Of a stretch of 64,000 bases of DNA, positions 13,307 to 25,473 are shown one piece after another. Within the stretch, counting starts at the first letter, position 1. The number at the start of each line of letters is the position of its first letter. The notes below the pieces were generated by a model, which saw only the letters and a list, made by a program, of their open reading frames with translations, was not told the origin of the DNA and made no database searches. The stretch lies in contig NC_081333.1 in assembly GCF_022539665.2 (NCBI RefSeq), forward strand, positions 4,896,971 through 4,960,970. The letters run 5' to 3'. The DNA is from Daphnia carinata. Lineage: Eukaryota > Arthropoda > Branchiopoda > Diplostraca > Daphniidae. The translations under genes and the position numbers were made by a program.

Positions 13307-13628
13307 CCGGATGGCGCGCAGGCCATACGCGACTGTTCATCCTTGAGAAGGCCAATAAGCCCTTGCCCGTGCAGTCTGTACACCATCCGGCGACTTTAAT
13401 TCAAATTTGCTCATAGTCCGCCTTGGCTCGGCTCTCCCGCCACTCGCTTCCCCGTCAATAGAGGGTGGGATAGCCTGCGTGAGCAAGCAGGCCACCATTT
13501 GGGCAATTTACACTCAAGGACGCATTGCAGACCAGGCAAAGCCTGGGTTGGGCATGTTGCAGCCAGTCTCACCTGAAACGCACAGGTTCGTCTTGAGACT
13601 AGCCACATTGTCGCAGCATTAATGCTGC
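13307..13628. other. GC-rich hairpin-dense island, candidate structured RNA
   Basis: Within AT-rich surroundings this ~320-bp block holds several perfect stems. CCGGATGG (13307-13314) pairs with CCATCCGG (13383-13390). GCCTGC (13473) pairs with GCAGGC (13487). CCAGGC-AAA-GCCTGG is at 13532-13546. A nested stem GTCTC/ACCTG pairs with CAGGT/GAGAC at 13566-13599. The palindrome GCAGCATTAATGCTGC is at 13613-13628. A T-run follows at about 13664. Neither strand gives a credible protein. I compared it mentally with RNase P, RNase MRP and 7SK and could not match it. It may be an ncRNA gene or a repeat with folded ends. Confidence 0.4.
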
Positions 13629-14251
13629 AGCCTAGACCCATACCTTGGGAAAAAGAAAAATAAGTTTTTAAAAATAGCTCGTTGGAATTTTGTTTACTTA
13701 AAAAGTACGGCTAATACTTCCCGTAAGTGCGGCAGCAATTACGCTTTTTCCCGCTTAATATCTTCTGTTACCGCCGTCTGGTACGATGTCGGGATATCGG
13801 CGTCTTCGGTCCTCCTAATAGCGGAAAAGCAGTCGCGAAATTACGATAATGTTTGGGAAATTCCGTTTTTCTGCCACCAGGTGGCACTTTCCAATGGTAT
13901 TGTAAACTAGATATTCGTCTGCTATTGTTTTTTTTTTCTTTTTGTTTTAGTACTAGATGATACCCTCAAGCCGACCTAAATGCCCTTAAACAGAAAAACG
14001 GCACCCCAAAACCCAAAACGATCTTTGATCGGTCCAAAAGCCACCCGATTAACGTGGCGCCAAGGCTTGTCTTTTCAGGCCGAAGGGGTGCAAAGAAAAT
14101 TTCGTTGAAATAGCGCCAACCCTACTTGTCTATATAACGCGAGAGCCCATACAGAAAGACATAAACAAAAGCTTTTTAACGTAATTGTTCGGTTCTCTCC
14201 CACACTACGTTAATTGAAACCTATTGTTATTTCACCTCATGACACACACAG
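13629..14251. other. Intergenic region, no gene recognised
   Basis: No coding exon is recognisable. A near-palindromic TGCCACCAGGTGGCA at 13872-13886 resembles the core of CTCF sites, but a single 15-mer is weak evidence. Confidence 0.35.
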
Positions 14252-14546
14252 GAATGTTACAATTAATGATGGATTTATCAACAGGTGACAACACTTTTAC
14301 ACCAAGAGATGCTGAGGTTTTTGATTTTTCTATTCTTAAAACATAGTTTTTCCTCTGTTAAACAACAGTTCACTCATAGTTGCCTATCAAGTTTTATGAA
14401 ATTTATAATTGTCTTGCATAATTTTGTAGGTGAAATGTTTTGAATCTACTAAATCCAAAAACACCATTGCATGTTTAAAAGCAGGTTTGGAGGAAATGTT
14501 TGGTGCCATTATGTTAATTCCTTCAAAAGCTTCTGAAGTTTTGCAG
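14252..14546 (+). other. Two phase-compatible candidate exons, gene unknown
   Basis: A 65-nt piece (14252-14316, after CACACAG) and a 117-nt piece (14430-14546, TTTGTAG before, GTATGT after) join in phase. Together they encode about 60 residues, including IACLKAGLEEMFGAIMLIP. The first donor (GTTTTT) is weak. No matching upstream or downstream exon was found and no family is recognised. This could be a gene remnant. Confidence 0.25.
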
Positions 14547-16170
14547 GTATGTTTTTCTATTATTCTCAGTATTTTAAGGTATCTTTCTGATGATCTATCT
14601 AATCAGCAGGTTTTGGTTTTCTTTCTTTGCATTTATTCATTTTCTTTATAGAAAGACCCCTATCTCGGTTGCAAATGAGAACTATTTCGTTATCTTAGGT
14701 CCTTGAGGAGCAAATCGTGCTGCTTTGGTTTACCTCATTCATTTAGAAACAATTGAAAACCAAAGCAGTTTATGAAAGACACTATCTTCTTTTGTGCTTA
14801 GTCTTCACAGGTTTACCTGAAATGCGGCTGGCTTTCTAATGGTACTGATATCAAAGTATTTTTCATTCTTTATCTTCCATTTTGTAAGTCATCGTGCGAA
14901 GGAGAATTTTAGCGATATTCCGAATATGAACGTATAGAAAAGTTAAGCCACCCTAAGGTTCTTCGCCTTTTGGACATACGCCGTATTTATCGACCGCCAA
15001 TAACTTCAAAATTGCCAGGAAACAACGATCCATCAGAGCCAACCGATTCCACCGTATTAGTTTATGCTGACGATCTCGCTGATCAAGTTCAAAAATTGTC
15101 CCCGTAACATTACAGCCTGTAGAGTTACCTGAGAATGGTCCGTCCTTTGTGCGTCGGCCAACAACTTAGTCGGGTCACGTAAGTCGTTGCAGGCATTCTG
15201 ATTTCCCTGCACGTCATCACCGAATTCGAGAAGACGCTTATCAAGCTATGTGGAATGATTTTCACTGAGAGGTGCACCACAGCTAAACAATTCTATCATC
15301 TTTTCACGGTAATCAAAAGATGACGTTACATTATCCTTGTTGGGTCAAATATCTTAGTTTATTGTTGTCTAGGATGTAAGTCAATGCGGCCCTCATTAGC
15401 GCATCGCGTGAATTCCTCTCACTTCCATGCCTCTGAACAAATTCTGCTAAGTAAAAATGGCTATCACAACTCTTAGGCTGAGTTCGTCAATCACAGTGAA
15501 GATATGCTCAATAATATTGGGAAACCGTACACTTCTGGTGACGCTTCAAAATCTTATGCGTCTTTAAAAACGCCATCGCCATCATTAACAGGTATAACGC
15601 AAATGGGTTTTAAATTAAAACGATTGTAATTTTCAGAAAGATAAATATTTGTAGATATTGCGCAAAGTTGCCTAGTGATTGTTTCACACGCCGTATTCCT
15701 ATTTGGAAATACGAACAGTAAGCGAGAATACGTTGACCCATCTGTATGGGACAAATGGTCCGAACTATTTCAGAGAAGTGATTGCAGCAGAGAAAATACG
15801 GTCGAACGTAGCGTATGTTTGCTCATTACAACTACTAATAAAGTCTCCAGTACGGCAAACTGTTTCAGGTCCATAACTTTTATCCCACCGAAAAGGAAAA
15901 TCTTCAACTGGGGGAGAGGATTACAAAGCCAATTCGGAAGACGAAATTGTTCCGACAATTTGCCACGTCCGGCCACTACGAGAAAACACTAAATCGAAGA
16001 CAGTAACGTACCAAATGCGCCTTCAAAGCCGCAGAAATGAGAGAGTAAGGAAGCGAAAAGAGCACGGGAGATTCTCTATTGGATGTCGGAGTATAGAACC
16101 CCTATACGATTGATGGCAACAATCAGAATGGTAATACGTCATAACAAGCTAGATCGCTTATTTAATAACA
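14547..16170. other. Degraded coding-like fragments, no intact gene
   Basis: Several short frames in different phases (about 14940-15110 and 15675-16080) have protein-like composition, for example GPNYFREVIAAEKIRSNVAY, but are split by stops and frameshifts. The phrase LVYADDLAD near 15055-15085 recalls a reverse-transcriptase catalytic box, yet its surroundings do not support a polymerase. Old mobile-element or pseudogene debris is likely. Confidence 0.25.
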
Positions 16171-16871
16171 ATGCTATTTCCATTTTGTCATACAGGAACG
16201 GGAGAAACGGTCGATGAAGGGTATAACTATAGCGATCTTCAAGCAATAGCTCTGCTGGCCAATGATAATGGAGCAGATTTTGACTGGTCTGAACCGGTAG
16301 TGGATCTTTCTGGACTAAAAGACTTTGTCTGTCGAGGAGACGCCGCAGAAGAAATCGAAGAACTCATTGACCAAAAAGAAAAACATTTAAAAGTCGAGAG
16401 GAGGAAAATTAGAAGGTCAGATAGACGCCGAAGAGCCTTATGAATAGTTCACAGATTTGCTTAGCATGAAAAACCGATGGAACGTTGATCTAACAAACAG
16501 TGATTTGGAAGGCAGACGAACAAAGAGATCCCTATTGTATCGCCTTTCCATCGTCGGATTATGGACCATCCAGACAATCTGGCAGAAGTTTCGGAAATGT
16601 GAAAAGCTCCCACGAAATCTCTGATACAACAACAGGCAAATCAAATCGACAACTGGCATCTAAGAGCCCAAATATTCTAGAGCTTATTCGCCTGTTGCTG
16701 GCACAGTGTACCACTGAAATTCATGACGAATGTGATCCAACTTCTGATCCCTCCACTGAACTCCCCCGCATAGTCCGTCCACTGCAAAAAGAAGAACCTG
16801 TATTAGGAACGGGAAAAATGTCAGTTCCTGGTTTAGATTTCTCCTTCAGTTTTGACGAACACGAGGTTTAG
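16171..16871 (+). pseudogene. Unrecognised acidic/basic ORF pieces, probably one decayed gene
   Basis: One frame (16171-16443, first acceptor-like CATACAG at about 16196) encodes an acidic segment (SGLKDFVCRGDAAEEIEEL) that passes into a Lys/Arg-rich end (ERRKIRRSDRRRRAL). Further frames at about 16466-16620 and 16500-16871 (ending FSFSFDEHEV) are also protein-like but shifted relative to each other. The simplest reading is one gene or transposon ORF that has taken frameshifts. No family is recognised. Confidence 0.25.
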
Positions 16872-17687
16872 AAAGCAATCCGGGGCCATCTCCAAGCGTG
16901 ATCCTACAGGCATTTACAATGTCCAGTGCCAATGATGGCATTAATTTAGTACGAATGGAAATGATTGGCTATTCGTTTTTAAAGTACTCCATCACAAATT
17001 ATTTGTACTGCAAATATCGCAATATTCACGAGGAGAAAATCAGCCATCTGCTCTCGCGTCAGGTTTCTAATCTCCATCTTTATCAGTTGGGCAAGAAAAC
17101 AGGCATGTACTCTTTTGGGCGAGTTACAAAAAGGACTCCAGGGTTTCCGACTTTTGGTTTCAGGTTTCCCGACACTTGGACATCTTTCCACCGACGTTTG
17201 GAGTCCAAACTTTGGACCAAACTATCAGTATATACAGTACCCGCCCTTAGTATCCGAACACCAAGGGTTTTTGGGGCTTTTTTACACGGTGTCTTATGGC
17301 GGTAGGGTCCCTAGCGCAAAGGCAAAAAAGGGTCAGTAATAATGACGATAAAAAAATAAAATTTTGTCCTGATGTTAATTAAATAATGGGCTATACAGCA
17401 CTATTTTTTTAAATTTTTTATCTATAAGACTTTTTGACTTGCATGCTAGTCATATATTATCCGAACACCGCGTTGAGCTTATAGGATGTCTTATGACACT
17501 ACCTCATTTTTTAGAAATTTTTTTTTAATACAAGGAAATGTTTTATAGACGTCGCAATTACATTAATCGATAGGATATTCATTAAACTATATCCCATTGT
17601 AGTAGTATAACTTAATATTAACTATTTTAGGAACGGGAATTTCTTTAAGTGAAGACGGTACTAAGTTTTTCCCGTCAAAAATAGTTT
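16872..17687. other. Repetitive non-coding DNA
   Basis: AT-rich with no gene. Two similar blocks contain TCCGAACACC (about 17252 and 17459), each followed by a GTCTTATG-containing tail. The first is preceded by CAGTACCCGCCCTTAGTA, which resembles pogo/Tigger-type terminal repeats. The blocks are direct, not inverted, so no element could be delimited. Confidence 0.25.
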
Positions 17688-17817
17688 ATCTTGTTCCTAC
17701 TTGAGGCGCTGAACTCATTACGTTTTTTTCAGACAGCTAACACAGTTTTCTGTAAAATCAGGCGCATTTCTGTTTGCTTTTACGTAATGAGTTCAGCGCC
17801 TCAAGTGGGAACAAGAT
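17688..17817. repeat. 36-bp inverted repeat (foldback), 58-bp spacer
   Basis: The left arm 17688-17723 and right arm 17782-17817 are reverse complements with one mismatch; the shared core is ACTTGAGGCGCTGAACTCAT. The short spacer would form the loop of a long hairpin. It may be a minimal foldback MITE or a small-RNA precursor. No target duplication is obvious. Confidence 0.65.
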
Positions 17818-18248
17818 ATTTTCCCCTCTGTTTGTTGCAAGTATTTGACAACTTGACTTGTCTTCTGGTATTATGCCAGAAACATCCCAATTCTGAAAGG
17901 TATTACTTTGTAGGTATCTTGGGTACGTCGGCGAGATTGGTATATTTGGAGTGCGGATTCTAAAGTATATTCAAGAGAAGAAAGGATTCGTGTTACTTCG
18001 GTGGACAATACCGAAAAAATTTCAAAGTTACTCATAAAATACATATGAAAAGACGACGAGGGTATCTATTAAATAAATAAAAACTTGATAAGTTTACCTC
18101 TGGCATCAGCACATAAACTCTTATAGTTTTATTCATACTTTTTTTCTATAATACAAATATTAATATCCATAAACCACCGATACATCATAGAAACACATCT
18201 CTATGGTAATTACATTAATTAAATACCCTATCTACTTGGCATTAGTAT

Positions 18249-18740
18249 TGTTGCGGAATCGTCGACTAACCGACGATATCAACGCATAGCTTCCGTCTCA
18301 AAGGAAACAAAGGAAGAATTGAGGAAGACTGAGAGAAGAGTCAGTTAGTTCTAGGGTAGTGATGTGTTAAGTTCGGATGTTCAAAGGAGTCCCCAAAATC
18401 TTAAAGGTTAAAACTATGTACTGTTATTACTATTATTCTATTGTATTGTATTACTGTTCAGACCGTCCGGGTATTTATGTCGTTGGGACGGACGGTCTAG
18501 TGAATCATGTCGTGACTTGTAATTGTACAGATCGTCCGGGTATTTCTGTTGTTGGTACGGACGATCTGGGTATGTTTCTTGGTGGTACCTGTTCGTGGTA
18601 CCGGAGACCAAGAGTAGGACGTTGGTAAAGACGTCCGACTATACTCGCCAATTGTTTCTAAGTTTATGTAATCTAGATATATCTGTTTAAGGACTTATAT
18701 GCTAAGTAATAAAGACAAGTAATTAGGCTGGAATGTAACA
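18249..18740 (+). mobile_element. Solo LTR, copy 1 (492 bp)
   Basis: Begins TGTTGCGG and ends TGTAACA, flanked by GTAT at 18245-18248 and 18741-18744 (4-bp target duplication). AATAAA at 18708-18713 supports + orientation. It contains two related hairpins built on CAGACCGTCCGGGTATT...ACGGACGGTCT and CAGATCGTCCGGGTATT...ACGGACGATCTG. A diverged copy lies in reverse orientation at 41875-42375. There is no internal region, so it is an LTR left by recombination. Confidence 0.8.
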
Positions 18741-20512
18741 GTATAAGTGAAAGAAATAAAAAAAATTATGTGTACCTTTATCGAGAGTCCATTTGTCGCT
18801 AGATCGGGAGTCCGTTTGTCGTTTTCATGGGAGTCCGTTTGACGCTTACAGTCCCAATCATCAAGTAAAAAATGCCCCAAGTCCTAATGTCGATGCACGG
18901 GAGTCCTCTTGTCGGAAAGTGTAGCGCTCGTTGAGTTCAGCAACAAGTTATTGTTGCGCCCAAACGTCAGGGACCAGTAGGCCGAACGTCGATTGGCAGA
19001 TGTCCTTTCGTTGTGTATCAGTTGTCCAAGTGCCAGACCCTTAAGTCCTTTTGCCAAATAGCCCAAAAGACTCTATCCCAAGAAAACACTTTTTGGTGGA
19101 TGCATGGTTGCATCGAAATTCAATCCGCACGGGAATTGGTTGCCACTTGGCTAAGTAATCCCAGATGCCTTGGAAAAAGGACTGATTTCATCCGCAATCC
19201 CATCGAAATTATTGTAATATGCGTGGATCTTCAGGTATTTTAACAAATTCACTTTAGTGGGCTGCCACGTTGTTACTCGTGAAAAAGAAATTGATTTCGT
19301 AAATGACACTCCAACAAGGTGGGGTAGGCAGTTATGACCTACTTCGATACTCGGATACTCGGTCTTGAGGATATATCATGGATATCATGAATGAATATCA
19401 TGGGGATTTCTCAGCATGAAGGAAGTCCGCGTTTTGTGCAAGGTACCTTTCATTCTACTCTAATAATTACTGAAAACAGCGTTGAAACACAGCCGTTAAA
19501 AAAAAACAAAAAACAATATGACTTCCTCCTTTTCATTCTTTGATACACCAAAGTGCCAGTTAAATTGACCGCGTACACGCAACAATGGTACTTTTAAGTG
19601 TTACATTGCAGGCTCTTCCCTCGAGACGATGCAAAAATGCTACGCTGATTCTTGAGCAGCAAACGCTTGATCTACCCAAATGCGTAAACTGCGAACCTAT
19701 AACGGAAGACCTCCGTTTGCCAATAAAAATGGCTAAAATCACACAAAGAGCAACGAAGACGTCTAAACAGCACCGAAAATAGCGAAAGACAGCTATATTA
19801 TTCTAGATCAATTGCAGAGCTATAGTCGGCAAAGGGAGTAAATCAGGCAAGACGATCGGCAGAATGTTTTCGAAGCCATTATGAAGAGCAGAGCATCACT
19901 ATATCGTCCTTCTTAACGCAGTTGGCCATAGGAATTAGAGTGCACGTACAATAGAGTTATGCGTCTTTTTATGTTTGAATTCCCGTGGCCAGAATGATTA
20001 CAAGTTACGCGCCACAGATCGCATGTCAGTAGACCAGGATCGACGTGAAACATACGCTGACGTGGAGGACTTAAAAAACCTGATTTTCAACGTGACACCG
20101 GCCTTAATTTGTTCGCCGCATTCTCCTTTCGTCCCGGTTCCATGCAAAAGGAGAACAACAGTGTTAGCTTTTGGAACGCCCATTAGATTATGACGAGACC
20201 CAGTGATTACTACCCTCTTTTTTTATCGTCCATGCTGAGCTATGTGTTCCAACACATGAAAAGGCCTAAAACTGTTGATCTACACGTGTAGCGTGAGGAA
20301 CAACCGCCCCTTGCGTGAACTTGTGGTTGCCTCGGGATCGATGAAAGAAATCAATGAAGGCCAAAGTTACGTGACCTACAACTTGATTAATTTTTTTTTT
20401 TACGGAGAAAATTCAAGACCGGGGGGGGGGGGGGTCCCTAGAAATCCGCTAGAACACAGATACTGGTCAAATGCTCACAGTGTTTTCCTCCACAGTAGGC
20501 AGACTTTTGGAG
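18741..20512. other. Intergenic region, no gene recognised
   Basis: Short frames (for example 19585-19782 and 19975-20193) lack recognisable features. A G-run occurs at about 20421-20434. No RNA gene or repeat boundary is seen. Confidence 0.35.
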
Positions 20513-20653
20513 AAGAGTTTCCCTACCATAGGCTCTATGTCTGTAACTATGGACCAACTGGGAAATTGTTTGAATCCTCCAGTTTTCGCCCAAGGAGCCG
20601 CTGAATCTGCCTGTCCAGCTCCGACTTCAAACAACGACGGGTTGTGCGCTAGA
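20513..20653 (+). pseudogene. Fragment of CAP-domain gene, last exon, inverted
   Basis: Starts after CAGGCAG and reads TFGEEFPYHRLYVCNYGPTG, the CAP2 signature exon of the CAP genes at 22662 and 45219 but on the opposite strand. A small indel shifts the frame after that, and the usual TGA is replaced by AGA, so the C-terminus is lost. The 3' flank (about 20654-20790) is also shared, in inverted form, with the sequence following the intact genes. Only this exon is present. Confidence 0.75.
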
Positions 20654-22661
20654 AAATTGCACAACTTTTGAAAATTTGTTCCGCTATTTTTGAAATGATA
20701 TAATGCTAAAACTATTTCTTATAGCAGCAAGCGCTTTTTACGGTTTAAAACATGGCGAAGGAAATTTTAGTGGGTTCAGTACACTGTGCACAAAATTCGG
20801 CTTGAGCTTAACGATTTTTAAGATCCTTACGAAAACAATCCTCTCATTGTTACGGTTTCCAATCTCTCTCATCTCTTAACCTAGGCCATCTGGGCAGTCT
20901 TCGACCTATAGGAAACAACATGATTTTTGTTGCAACACACATGAAACACAACATGCTCAACTGCTTTTTCAAACCGGATGCATAACTAGAGTCTAATGAA
21001 AAGTACATTGCGCTCAGAACTCACATCTAGCATTACAATCAGTCGCCTGTTGTAGCCTACTAAGCAAGCGTCCTCAGTCACATCCGCAGTCACGCCGCTC
21101 CCTTACCTGTGGAGCTTATTTCACTGCTAGTTTCGAAAATACAAAGTGCGTTTTACTTTTCGCAAATTAATTTATTTTTTCGAAAAAGAGCTAATTCTCA
21201 ATTGAAACATTTTTGCGCAAAATATTTTCATGAAAATATTTGGCAATTAATCCATCTTTCCTTAAATAAAATTTCAGAGGAAATCATTTAATGAATTTTG
21301 TTTTATTTTTGTATGAGTAAAATCATCAGGGCATTGTGAAATTCAATGATGGAAGGTTAACCAGGTTGTATTAATATGGATTATTATTTGCGACTTGATG
21401 CAAGTTATGACGGTCTAACTGCTTTCGTATTGGATCTTCCACTTTTTCTTCTTTAAGATTCGCAAGTTCCAACAGTCAAGCCCAATAGTTAGACTGAATT
21501 TAATAGGTCGCAGCAGACAATGTAACCGGTAGTGGGATGATGGGCAAGAAGATTGCGGTTACTATCAGTTATCATAAAGTTATGATACCTAGTTGCACGT
21601 AGTAAACAACAATGGTTGTTTGTTTACATTAAATGCATTATTCCCAATGTTATTTATATTATTTTCTATCGTTTAAGAAAGATCACTGTCGTTTTAAGAT
21701 ACATTTAAAACATTTAAAATCCCTTAAATTTTGCGATTTTTTGGGATGAATGAACTGTGCACCACGACAATTTTAATTAAAACCCGGCAAGTTTTTATTA
21801 TTTATTTTTTTTTTAAACATAAGCATTATTTTTAAAAATTTGTATTTCTTCCATCTAGTGTAATTATTTTTTTAAAAATTTATATATGTAATATATACAG
21901 TATAAAGTATATGTACTGTATATTTTTCCCAAATTGTCATAATAATATTGGTGAAAATTCAAGATAAGAAAACAAATGTGTGATAAGTTAAAAATTATTT
22001 GCGTCTCTGATTTCGTGGCCCCAAATCTTAATTAATTATTTTAATCATTTGCTAGTTTCAACCAACCTTCGGTCTACCGAAATACAAAAATATTGTCAAA
22101 TAAATTTTTGACGTCGAGAACTTTGGTCGGCATCGATCAGTCAATGTTTTCCGCCGTTTTCCAACTTTCTTTTTCATTGATTCTATGTGATAATTCCGGA
22201 TGTTTGAATTGCTGATATTCGATCCAAGTTTCTTATCTATTACTACTGAACTATTCAAATCCGAATGCACACATTTGGTTGACAACACGTTCTTGTAAAG
22301 CCACCTAATATAACGTTTGATTTTTATTATTGGATAAATGGATGATATGGCCTAGGATTTATCATCGGAGCAACAGTTGCCAATGCGTTTGGTTTCCGGT
22401 CGTTCATTGACAGCGAACGTCGATTAATCAAGGTATTTAAATAAGATCAGTCAAAGCATATAACAACCTCAGCTGAGACCTAGAATAATGAGGACTTAAA
22501 TATTGTTTAAACTGAAGACGGATTTTCATGCGCAATGTATTGAACCCACTAAATTCCTTTGCCATGTTTTAAACCGTGAAAAACCCTGGCTGCTATAAAA
22601 ATGGCTTCGGTGGTATATCATTTCAAAACTAGCCTAACAAATTTTAAAAAGTTGTGAATTT
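20654..22661. other. CAP-cluster flanking sequence with direct repeats
   Basis: No gene. 21398-21590 recurs as a diverged direct repeat at about 24648-24835, on the other side of CAP gene 1. 21880-22263 is a diverged copy of 44435-44820. From 22264 the match to 44821 onward becomes near-perfect. These are remnants of older duplications of the cluster. Confidence 0.55.
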
Positions 22662-23951
22662 TCAAGCACACAATCCATCGTTGTTTGAAGTCGAAGCTGG
22701 ACAGGCAGATCCAGCGGCTCCTTGGGCGTAAACTGGGGAATTGACATAATTTCCAGTCGGTCCATAGTTACAGACATAGAGCCTATTGTAGGGAAAATCT
22801 TCTCCAAAAGTCTGGCCACATCAAAGACAGGATCAGCGTCAAAGTTCAATTGCTTAAGAAGAAAAAATGCCTTACAGCAGTTGATTGATAGTAAGCCACT
22901 CCACAGCCTACGGTATAAGTAGTCGCCCATACAACTTGAGTGTAATGTCCAATAACAGCGGGTGGATTTGATCTATACCATGAGATATTATGAGAATTAA
23001 CACTCCTACAGTAGAAAATGCTCGGTTTGGTATTTTCTTACGGAAAGCTTGTGACATAAGCAGGTGTCATGTCAAAAACTTCATTATACCAAGACGTAAC
23101 AGCTGCAGGCCAATCAGAAGAGTCTAGCACGTCGGCAGAAGCCCCAGAAATGTAAATATTCTGACCCACTCGGAATCGGGCTATTGGTATATAAAAACCG
23201 TGTCAAATATCGAAATTAAATAGACTGATTCTGGACAAAGTATAGCGTATTTAACAATTTTACTTACGGACGTTACGGCACTTGTCGTGGTTAAATACGC
23301 ACTGCTGGGCGTGCGTTTGCGCCATTACGGCCAATTCTTCATCCCAGATCTTAACAAAAAACAAACATTGAAGATATCATAACATTTCAAAGGCACTTAG
23401 AATATGTTTTTACGGTGAAAAATACAAGGAGTTTTTACATACCAATTGCCTTATGTTAGACGCCGATGGCTGAGGACCTGGAGTTCCGCTGGTCTCGAGA
23501 CCCTTGGCAACTTTGCGCCGGTAATCGTTATGCGTCTGTAAAATGATGTCAATTTCTTCGGCGTTGACGCTCGATTTCGTTGGATACGATGGTAAACAAG
23601 CTGCTCCCCAGGTTAAATTCTATTTGTAACAAAATGAATATCATGAATTTATTATCATTACCATTGAATATCTTTAAGAGTATACCGAATATTTGCAGAG
23701 GGTATTTTCGGTAGGAACGCTGCACGTAGCAATGTTGCAGTATGCATTTTGAGCTGTGCGGCTCTTAGTTAGCTGCAACACCACCTGGGCCTCCTTTTCA
23801 TACAAAAATGATTAATTAAGCATCAGAATGGTTAAAAACAAGTTTGAATATAAGCGAAAATGTACACATAGATTTTTTTTTCATGAAAAATACTTACTCC
23901 GCAAGCGGATAGGATGACGGTGATCACCAAGGATACAGCGAAAAGTTTCAT
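22662..23951 (-). CDS. Secreted CAP-domain protein, antigen-5-like, copy 1
   Basis: Extracellular CAP/SCP protein of the antigen-5 subgroup; the molecular role of these in arthropods is mostly unknown. Exons on -: 23951-23898, 23793-23686, 23619-23443, 23349-23268, 23180-23042, 23005-22876, 22811-22662. All have GT/AG borders with matching phases, giving 279 residues. Residues 1-18 are a signal peptide (MKLFAVSLVITVILSACG). A cysteine-rich N-terminal segment and the CAP core follow, with HNDYRRKVA, IWDEELAVMAQTHAQQC, the CAP1 signature GHYTQVVWA and the CAP2 signature LYVCNYGPTGNY. The C-terminus is short and Cys-containing. The paired gene at 45219-46508 is almost identical. A TATA box lies upstream. 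Confidence 0.9.
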
Positions 23952-23987
23952 TTCGACTAGAGTAGAACAAGCAAACAATGCTCTGTG

Positions 23988-23994
23988 TATATAA
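23988..23994 (-). promoter_or_regulatory. TATA box of CAP gene copy 1
   Basis: The minus strand reads TTATATA, 37-43 nt before the ATG at 23951, inside AGCTTATATACACAGAGCA. The distance fits a short 5' UTR. The same sequence precedes copy 2. Confidence 0.65.
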
Positions 23995-24379
23995 GCTGTT
24001 TCACACCTCATTATTTATACATTTATTTTTCCCGGATTGTAAGCGTATCACAAAATTTGGAACGCAAGTGTTTAATTCGAAACGGATCCAGCTGCATTTA
24101 GAACAGCACAAAGGTGTTGACTGAAACAAAGCTTGCGCTCCAATTAAAACTAGTGCACCTTAGAATACGAAAAACACAAAATAAGTGCAACAAACTTACT
24201 AGGGTGACGTGTTCGTCTGTAAAAAAACGGATCTAATGAAATCTAGGTCGTATTGCAATGTTAGCGTCCGGGTCGGGGGTTGACGAACGGAACTAGGTCA
24301 CCACATGTTGGCACTTACGTGTTGAATAAATCCGTAGCGCGTGACATTTTTTTCGCCGTAGATCTCAATGAAAAGATCG

Positions 24380-25473
24380 TGATAAACGCAGCAGGCATAT
24401 GTTGTTCCCTTTTTTTCTCTGTAAAAAAACAACGACAACAAACAAGCGGCAAAATGTTTCTGCGCTAAGTTGGAGTGTTGATACACGAGCTAGAATTGCG
24501 ACACTGACTAAGGCAGTTGGGCTGTGATACGAAAGAAGTGGTTATTGGCTATCTCAACGTGAAGGAGCTCCTAGAAAAGAAGTTCCTCTTGTTAAGGAGA
24601 GCAGTTACGTTTGTTTGGGGAAAGATAACAATAATTGTTTATTCAACTGATGCACGTTATGACGGTCTAATTGCTTAAGTATGGGAATTAGCGCTTTAAG
24701 ATTTGTAAGTTCTAACGGCTTAACCCAATAGGTAGACTAAATTTAATAGTCATAGCAGACAATGTAACTGGTCTGTAGTGATGGGCAAGAAGATGGCGGT
24801 TAGTATCAAGTCTCATAAAGTTATGAAAAGATTTGGCTAGTCAACTTGCAAATCATGCATGTATTCTGAATCAGCGTAAAAATTCAAATTTCAATTCAAA
24901 TACCTACCTTTGTTGAGGTAGAGGTATATCTCTGCCTTTGTTCCTTCTTCCTACCAGAGCTCGGCAAGATTCTGAGACAAGGCTTACTAGCGGAAGCTAC
25001 TGGCATGATACACGATTTGTTTTGTTTTTTCAGCTTCGTGTCCGTATCTTCTGACAGAAGGCCTATCTCAGGTTTTGCTTAATAAGAAATCGTATCCTGT
25101 GAACTTATCTCAACCCTCCTGTTTTCAGTTTTTGATATTTTGAAAATGTTTGTGATGTTCACACATCTCTTATCCGGTACCTGGTATATTCCTGAAATAA
25201 ATTTTCCCATCTATTCCATAAAAGAATTGAATAAAATTGACCAAATCATACAAATATGATTGAACTAAATTTTTTATAATGGGATTTTTATATCTTCTTC
25301 TTTCATTATTTTTTCTGGAAATATGAATTTTAAAATACTGCTTATTTCATGTATATATTAAAACTTTTGTCTTGGTATACCAAACGTTCTCTTGGAATAT
25401 AACGGCTAAAGCCGTTTTTTAAATCTAAGTATTTGTAAGTCATCCAACACATTTTTTAAAAGTTGTGCATTTT
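24380..25473. other. Intergenic region, no gene recognised
   Basis: Contains the diverged direct repeat 24648-24835 (partner 21398-21590). No coding sequence is recognised. Confidence 0.4.

Larger units (their letters stand above)
22264..24379. repeat. 2.1-kb duplicated segment, copy 1 (partner 44821-46936)
   Basis: Matches 44821-46936 at a constant offset of 22,557 bp, with no indel noticed and about eight substitutions by eye. The left flank is only loosely similar. The right flank diverges abruptly after GATCGTGAT. It encloses a whole CAP gene and its promoter. Confidence 0.85.

Noticed and set aside
13307-13628. Identification as RNase P, RNase MRP or 7SK RNA
   Set aside because: A GTC..TGAGACTAG string recalls RNase P CR-I, but the rest of the molecule and the pairing CR-V are missing on either strand.
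15055-15090. Reverse transcriptase catalytic box (LVYADDLAD)
   Set aside because: Only the tetrapeptide fits; no other polymerase block surrounds it.
17235-17500. Pogo/Tigger transposon
   Set aside because: The two TCCGAACACC blocks are in direct orientation and no transposase or paired inverted terminus was found.
22634-22930. 98-codon minus-strand frame (and its twin at 45191-45487)
   Set aside because: It reads through CAP exons 6-7 and their intron in the wrong frame; the spliced CAP gene accounts for it.
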